DNA from: Trematomus loennbergii
Taxonomy: Eukaryota; Chordata; Actinopteri; Perciformes; Nototheniidae
Length of the DNA: 64,000 bases
Direction of reading: 5' to 3'
NCBI GenBank assembly: GCA_012861695.1
Contig: JAAOOA010000050.1
Span: forward strand, 1,023,228-1,087,227
Shown: one piece after another, positions 58,623-64,000 of the stretch
Layout of the letters: each line of letters begins with the position of its first letter
Numbering within the stretch: position 1 is the first letter of the stretch
The notes under the pieces: generated by a model
Databases searched by the model: none
The model's input: only the letters and a program-made list of their open reading frames with translations
What the model was told of the DNA's origin: nothing
Made by a program: the position numbers and the translations under genes

Positions 58623-59016
58623 CTTAACCTGTTAAGCACCTAGCCTGTTTTTCATGTTTCAGGCTCGAAAAGGACATGCCCAAAACAAATGACTACAACT
58701 TAACTTCTAAAAGGGTTATATGAATAATTTCTTTTATCAAAGCAAGGTTACATCTGTCAGTTGGATGTAGAAGTGTCAGAATCAATATAAATGTTTTTTA
58801 TTTTAAAGAAAATTCAGATTTTAAAAACTGTAAATTATAGTGTCCGTCCAAAAATTCTTTTTTACAGATAGTGAAAACTACCCTTGGATGATGGGTTAGT
58901 AGACTAAAAGCTTTAGGAATCCAAAGTACAATACATAATAAGTACCCTGTATCAAGATTGATGCAAAACAAGTGAAATTTGACCTTTTTAGAGAGATTTA
59001 GCCAAAAAAAAACACT

Positions 59017-59333
59017 TCGAAATCAAGTCAAATAACACAAATGTTTAAGACCAGACAACTAGCTTCCAAAGAAGAGAACAGCACAGAGCCGTAGTTACAG
59101 TAGTAACTATGGCCAGTACTTACACGGCTTAGAACCGTAGTTACAGTAGTAACTATGGCCAGTATCTACACAGCGTATAACCGTAGTTACAGTAGTAACT
59201 ATGGCCAATACTTAAACGGCTTAGAACCATAGCTACAGTAGTAACTATGGCAAAAGTAACCGTGGCCGGTGCTTAAAAGTGTCAGCCAAGCGGCTGCACA
59301 CGAGATAATATAATCTTGGGAGGATAAATCCTC
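59017..59333 (+). repeat. Hairpin-repeat segment Y2
   Basis: Near-identical duplicate of Y1, again followed by ctcTTAACCTGTTAAGC. Confidence 0.9.
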
Positions 59334-60047
59334 TTAACCTGTTAAGCACCTAGCCTGTTTTTCATGTTTCAGGCTCGAAAAGGACATGCCCAAAACAAAT
59401 GACTACAACTTAACTTCTAAAAGGGTTATATGAATAATTTCTTTTATCAAAGCAAGGTTACATCTGTCAGTTGGATGTAGAAGTGTCAGAATCAATATAA
59501 ATGTTTTTATTTTAAAGAAAATTCAGATTTTAAAAACTGTAAATTATAGTGTCCGTCCAAAAATTCTTTTTTACAGATAGTGAAAACTACCCTTGGATGA
59601 TGGGTTAGTAGACTAAAAGCTTTAGGAATCCAAAGTACAACATATAATAAGTACCCTGTATCAAGATTGATGCAAAACATGTGAAATATGACTTTTTTAG
59701 AGAGATTTAGCCAAAAAACCCCACTTCTGGGGTCATTTGGGTGGATTTGACCTATCTCTGGCCCCCCTTGCTCGATTTTGATGAATGAAATCTCTTTATA
59801 ACCGCTAGAGCCAATGGAATCGAGGGAAAGTTATATACACACCAAAACGTTAACAAATAAGGAGTGAGAGTGACGCGTTACCAAAACCGGAAGCTGCATA
59901 CACTCTGGTAGCTACCATTAGCAGCTAACGTTTCCGCTCCGATTTTTACATAAAAAATGGAATTATGGATTATAAATACTTTTTTAAAAGACACAGGTAC
60001 ATTATCAACCTATGGATCAACAGTTGTAGCCTTTTTTTTCCCGTTTT

Positions 60048-60251
60048 ATGCCATTGAACACGTCTTTTGACCTAATTGACAGCTACGGTGAGACGATCTG
60101 CCGTAAAAGCTCCGTAAAGGTACGTGTTGTGATGTCTGTGTTTGCTTCCTCTGTCGCAAGTTCGGATCGCTCAGTGATGATACTATACCTAAATAATCAG
60201 TGGAGTCTCAGCTTTAATCGGCTATATTGTATGTGCAGCTACGATAAGTAA
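60048..60251 (+). CDS. 67-residue frame, second copy
   Basis: Differs by one residue from the frame at 10808-11011 (SS instead of SP at residues 34-35). Same position near end A of the TTAA element, with a donor-like GTACGTG after codon 24. Function unknown. Confidence 0.35.
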   Translation: MPLNTSFDLIDSYGETICRKSSVKVRVVMSVFASSVASSDRSVMILYLNNQWSLSFNRLYCMCSYDK

Positions 60252-60509
60252 TAAGGGTATCTTTATCTTGAATTGTGTGCCGCAGTGAGTTAGAATTTTT
60301 TCGCTCAGGGGTCATTTAGACGCTTCTTATGAGACTTGTGTTTTGTTTTGGTAAAAATGGTTCATATCTTCAGTTAGCTGAGATTCTTCCCGTTAATCTG
60401 GTGCTACACATTAATAGTTTCATAAATGTTAAGAAGCCCTGAGACATTATCTCGAAAAAAAAACGGTGGGAGGGGTCCAATGGGGGGACCACCGTGCTTA
60501 AGAGGTTAA

Positions 60510-61560
60510 AGGCATCATTAATCTGTGCTGGGTCAGAGGTCAAGTTGTTAGAGGAGTCTAGAATTTGAGGAATTAATCGGGAGGCTGCTTTGCATTTTAA
60601 TTGGTGCGCGAGCAATCGACTAGCCTTATCGCCATGCTCATAGTATGTTCCCCTTGAGTGCAGTAGCAAACACTCTGCGTCTTGAGTAGATAGAAGATTG
60701 AATTCCGAATGGAGATTCAGGCGCTGTTTATAAAGATCTGGGGACGGGGTCGAAGCATATTGGCGGTCTAACTCAAGTATGCCTTAGAGAGCTCGTCCAG
60801 CCTAGCTCTACGGGTCCTGTTAAAATTTGAGGCATAAGAGATTATTTGCCCTCTGAGGTAGGCCTTGAGCGACTCCCATAAGAGAGAATGGGAGGTGGAG
60901 CTTGTCTTGTTAGAAAACAGAAAGTCATCAATGGCAGTGGAGATTGTACTACAAAACTTGGCATCAGAGAGCAGGAGTGAATTGAATCTCCACCGTGAAG
61001 GTGTACGAGGTTGAGTAGACAGAGATATGTCCAGGGTTAAAGGACCATGGTCAGAGATGATGATTGGTAAATATTCTGAAGAGGTAACCTTGGGCAGCAA
61101 TTTATGGTCAATGAAAAAATAGTCAATGCAAGAAAAAGAATGATGTACATGAGAGAAAAAGGAGTAATCACGAGACTGAGGATTATTATATCTCCAGGGG
61201 TCGGCAAGGCCATTCAGAGACATAAAGTCAGAAAATGACCTTGCCATAGTGGATGGAGACAACGTGGTGGGAAAAGAGCGGTCTAAGGATGGGTCAATAG
61301 CACAGTTTAAGTCCCCTCCCAGTATTAAAAGGTGGGTGTTAAGACATGGGATTTTGCTCAGCAAGCTGTTAGAGAACGCAGCATTATCAAAATTGGGAGC
61401 ATATACATTCACCAATACAACAGGAGTTGAGTCAGAAATAATGTTAGTGGTGGAAAAATGTATCCTCTTATTTATGAGGATTGCAACACCTCTGGCTTTG
61501 TAGTCAAAATCTGAGTGGAAGACCTATGCGGGGAAAGGATAAGTACACCAACCTATATCA
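60510..61560 (-). pseudogene. LINE ORF2 endonuclease domain and linker
   Basis: An exonuclease-endonuclease-phosphatase type domain is readable from about 61505: ...KARGVAILINKRI..., ...VNVYAPNFDNA..., ...LILGGDLNCAIDP... (catalytic D and N), ...DYFFIDHKLL... and ...IISDHGPLTLD (catalytic SDH). This enzyme nicks target DNA for reverse transcription. The first part of the domain, normally ahead of the KARG block, is shortened. The linker towards RT (...KASRLLAHQLKCKAASRL...) follows to 60510. Confidence 0.88.
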
Positions 61561-61589
61561 ACAGCCAGCCCAGGCCATGTATCTTAAAT

Positions 61590-62424
61590 GATTATAGATC
61601 ATCCGTCGGGTGTCGCCTTCGGCTGTGCCTCGGGAGCCCCGAAGTGGCGCCTGGCGTAGTCCAGTGCAGCTTTAGGGTCGGTGAAAGAGTGCTACTGACC
61701 ACCGTGAGTGACAATGAGCCTGGCTGGATAGAGAAGCCCGTACCTGACGTCCGGTTTGTTACGCAGGATTTCCCTTGCCGGAGTAAACTCCCTCCTGCGA
61801 TTTACCACAGTCGGTGGATAATCAGGAAATAGCTGGATTCGCTTGCCTTATATCAGGTTTCCAGAGCCGGTGGCTTTGCGTAGAATGTCCTCCACGGCAT
61901 GATAATAGTGAAGCCACAGGATGTTTGGGCGAGGCGGTTGTCCGTCGGAGGGACGCTGTCGGAGAGATCGATGGCAGCGGTCGATCAGCGGCTTCTGATC
62001 CAGGGATAAGAGGTCGGTGAGTAGCTGCGAAATAAACTCTCTGGGATGTGTGCCTTCCTTCCCTTCAGGGACTCCAATCATGCGGATGTTGTTCCTCCTG
62101 CTACGTCCCTCCAGGTCCTCACATTTATCCGACAGTTTAGCAGTCTCGGCCGTCAGGCGAGCCGCCTCGGTTTGCAGCCGGGTGATGTCATCAGAGTGTT
62201 GAGTTGCGGCACCTTCAACTTCCTTGATGGCCTCCGTGTGTGCTAGCATAGTAGCTTTGATTGCCGCCAATGATGTCTGTGTGTCCCCTTTCATAATGGA
62301 GAATTCCTTTTTTAGGTTCTCAGTGACAGTCTCAATCCGGGAATCAATCGTGGCGCAAATTTTTTTTGTTTTGAGCCACCTCTCTGCGGAGTGTCTCAAG
62401 GGCGGCTAGCACCATGTCGGCCGG
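61590..62424 (-). pseudogene. LINE ORF1 protein (L1 transposase_22 type)
   Basis: Starts near 62418 (...MVLAALETLRREVAQ...), shifts frame in an A-run at about 62360, then reads a heptad-like coiled coil (...ITRLQTEAARLTAETAKLSD...), followed by RRNNIRMIGVPEGKEG and ...FISQLLTDLL..., the RNA-recognition-like core of L1 ORF1p. A second shift lies near 61850, after which ...LFPDYPPTVVNRRREF... completes the C-terminal domain, ending near 61600. RNA-binding chaperone of the LINE RNP. Confidence 0.85.
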
Positions 62425-62438
62425 GACACTGCTCTCCT

Positions 62439-62471
62439 GAAACATGAAAAACAGGCTAGGTGCTTAACAGG
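62439..62471 (-). repeat. 33-bp remnant of TTAA-element end B
   Basis: Reverse complement of the first 33 bp of B2/B3 (CCTGTTAAGCACCTAGCC...), followed outward by TTAA at 62472-62475 and then segment Y3. Confidence 0.85.
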
Positions 62472-62475
62472 TTAA

Positions 62476-62860
62476 GAGGATTTTATCCTCCCAAGATTAT
62501 ATTATCTAGTGTGCAGCCGCTTGGCTGACACTTTTAAGCACCGGCCACGGTTACTTTTGCCATAGTTACTACTGTAGCTACGGTTCTAAGCCGTTTAAGT
62601 ATTGGCCATAGTTACTACTGTAACTACGGTTATACGCTGTGTAGATACTGGCCATAGTTACTACTGTAACTACGGTTCTAAGCCGTGTAAGTACTGGCCA
62701 TAGTTACTACTGTAACTACGGTTCTAGGCCGTGTAGGCACTGGCCATGGTTACTACTGTAACTACGGCTCTGTGCTGTTCTCTTCTTTGGAAGCTAGTTG
62801 TCTGGTCTTAAACATTTGTGTTATTTGACTTGATTTCGCTTGATTGTTAGCAGCAGCCGC
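62476..62860 (-). repeat. Hairpin-repeat segment Y3, inverted, five units
   Basis: Reverse-complement relative of Y1/Y2, with one more hairpin unit and the same TTAA-B junction. Continues beyond the Y1/Y2 limit into 62860-63205. Confidence 0.9.
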
Positions 62861-63205
62861 TTGGCTAACGCCTTGCATGGTCTGTTAAGCTTCATTATTA
62901 ACTCAGCTGGTGAAGGCAGTGCTCTCGCTCCCGCTCCCGGCAACGTATTGCCCTGTAACTTATTGCTCTGATTGTTAGCAGCGGCCGCTTGGCTAACATC
63001 TGGCGTGTTCTGCGTGCTGCTTGATTCTCTGCAGCAGCTGCCCCGTTAAGCTTCTTCATTTAATCTAGCTAGGTGTAGGCAGTGCTCTCGCTCCCGCTCC
63101 CTCTGCTAGTAACGTGGGTGTAGGTCATTCACATCCCTCTCTGTGTTCGGCGAGTAGGAGCATTGCTCTACTCTTTCCGTTCAGCAGGTAGCTGGTGAAG
63201 GCTGT
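62861..63205. repeat. GC-richer sequence with paired direct repeats
   Basis: gattgttagcagcrgccgct + tggctaac occurs at about 62842 and 62970, and ggcagtgctctcgctcccgc at about 62915 and 63079. No protein frame. It may be a promoter-like part of the unit to which Y3 belongs. Confidence 0.6.
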
Positions 63206-63209
63206 GTTC

Positions 63210-64000
63210 TGTTGGAGCAGAATACCTATTGTGGTGGCTGATAGCCACCCCCTCTGCTACGCGCCGTTCGTTGGATGAGGCTGAAATCTCTATTAAAATA
63301 AAGAAAGGAATTGAAAACACCGGAATCAAAAGTCATAACAATTATCTGAGTTTACTTCTGGTAGGAAACCAAACACATATATAAGTTATACAGAGTACTC
63401 CGGGCTTCAGGCTTGTGATGCGGTTTTACAGGTAGACAGACCAGCTTTCAGAAAAGAGAAGTATGGACTCCAGGTTTGTGATGCGGTTTACCGTCTTCTA
63501 GCACCAGCTTTCAACAAACCAGAAGCATTTTACACTCAAAAACAACAGTATACATATCCCTATTTTGGGGCGGAGATGTGTTAACTTTTCCTTCCCCTTT
63601 CATTCCAAAGCGAATGAGAGAGTCCGAGAGGAGGAGCTGTGTGAGCTGGTCACATCCCCCAAGTGTTTTTACTGGTTGGATTCACTCCTGGTCGGGTTCA
63701 ATACAGCGAATCAGAGTTCCGACCAGAACGTGAGATCCTAAGTTTCACAAGGTCAAAAGTCACTCTTATCTCGGCCCCCGATCTTAACTCCATTCCTTTC
63801 CATGAGAGTTTTTCACATAAACTATCCTTTTTCAGACATTCAAACCCCTCTGCATACATTTAATGAGGTCTTTAACGACTTTAAAACCAACATCTGTTTT
63901 TAGGGTGAAAAGGCCAAGTTGGTGTGTGAAACAGAATCTCTGGATCAGTGAGTTTGAAAGTAAGAATATCATTTCTATATATATGATTACCCAAAACCGT
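63210..64000 (-). mobile_element. LTR of the 14.8-kb family, cut by the window edge
   Basis: Begins TGTTGGAGCAGAATACC (preceded by gttc) and matches the solo LTR at 11436 along its length. It carries two diverged copies of the internal ~77-bp unit (63385-63525). The right end is outside the window, so solo or proviral state is unknown. Confidence 0.85.

Larger units (their letters stand above)
57908..60505. mobile_element. TTAA-flanked element, copy 2, with internal tandem duplication
   Basis: TTAA at 57904-57907 and 60506-60509. End B starts CCTTTTAAGCCCTGAGCC; end A finishes ...CACCGTGCTTAAGAGG. Compared with copy 1 the B half is present three times: B1 (57908), B2 (58628) and B3 (59338). 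B2 and B3 are each preceded by TTAA and start CCTGTTAAGCACC. Hairpin-repeat segments (Y) of about 320 bp separate them. The repeat period is 710-720 bp. It inserted into the LINE between RT and endonuclease. Confidence 0.85.
54905..62438 (-). pseudogene. L1-like LINE with ORF1, endonuclease and reverse transcriptase, interrupted
   Basis: Reverse-strand non-LTR retrotransposon running from about 62438 to a T-rich (poly-A complement) 3' end near 54905-54940. It contains ORF1, an N-terminally trimmed endonuclease, RT and the C-terminal region, all with frameshifts. A TTAA element at 57908-60505 splits it; removing that plus one TTAA gives a continuous frame (...INDAFKSFDSTLYQSE...). The 5' edge abuts 33 bp of TTAA-element end B (62439-62471). 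Inactive. Confidence 0.88.

Noticed and set aside
61249..62409. Several plus-strand frames (84, 105, 68, 61 codons)
   Set aside because: Shadows of the LINE ORF1 and endonuclease on the minus strand.

Overview
The window reads as vertebrate, most likely teleost, intergenic DNA. This is inferred from the mix of elements: a Rex1/CR1-type LINE, L1-like LINEs with ORF1, a DIRS-type retroelement, Tc1, many hAT elements, PIF/Harbinger with a Myb-like protein, piggyBac, a KDZ-type cysteine-cluster gene, THAP exons, a retrovirus-like LTR element, and long CA arrays. No intact single-copy host gene was recognised. Almost every long reading frame is a transposon protein, usually broken, or a shadow of a CA repeat.

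Layout. 1-5450: a piggyBac transposase gene whose intron holds two nested hAT elements. 5450-7430: a reversed DIRS-type RT/RNase H fragment, fused abruptly to the end of the piggyBac gene. 7444-8441: a hAT element. 8533-20430: one LINE 3' end split by an 11.2-kb insertion that carries an exon-like unit, a TIR element, a TTAA-flanked element, a solo LTR and a complete two-LTR provirus-like element. 20.4-25.6 kb: a reversed L1-like LINE broken by a TA-flanked MITE, an ATAT-flanked MITE and a Tc1 copy, the last itself split by a solo LTR. 25.6-32.2 kb: mostly anonymous sequence with a hAT MITE, a SINE remnant and a LINE fragment. 32.2-41.3 kb: a Kolobok-like end with a THAP-tail-like exon, hAT copies, a second degraded TTAA element carrying a Helitron-like insertion and a Harbinger MITE, and an inverted partner of the 27-kb hAT MITE. 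41.36-43.47 kb: an 8-bp-TSD element with a THAP start exon. 44.4-52.0 kb: a reverse-strand THAP pseudogene whose intron is occupied by a 6.8-kb Harbinger-like element, with a SINE, a hAT and a MADF-bearing MITE inside. 52.5-54.8 kb: a TTAA MITE and the front of a KDZ cysteine-cluster gene. 54.9-62.4 kb: an L1-like LINE (ORF1, endonuclease, RT) interrupted by a TTAA element with internal tandem duplications. 62.4-64.0 kb: hairpin repeats and the start of another LTR.

How it fits together. Many insertions have precise target-site duplications (TSDs) readable in the sequence (8 bp hAT or P, TA, ATAT, TTAA, TAA/TTA, 4 bp LTR). Removing them restores continuous LINE or Tc1 reading frames, so the order of insertion can be read directly. 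Coordinates of exons and element limits come from motifs and TSDs seen by eye. Family names rest on motif recognition, not on database searches.
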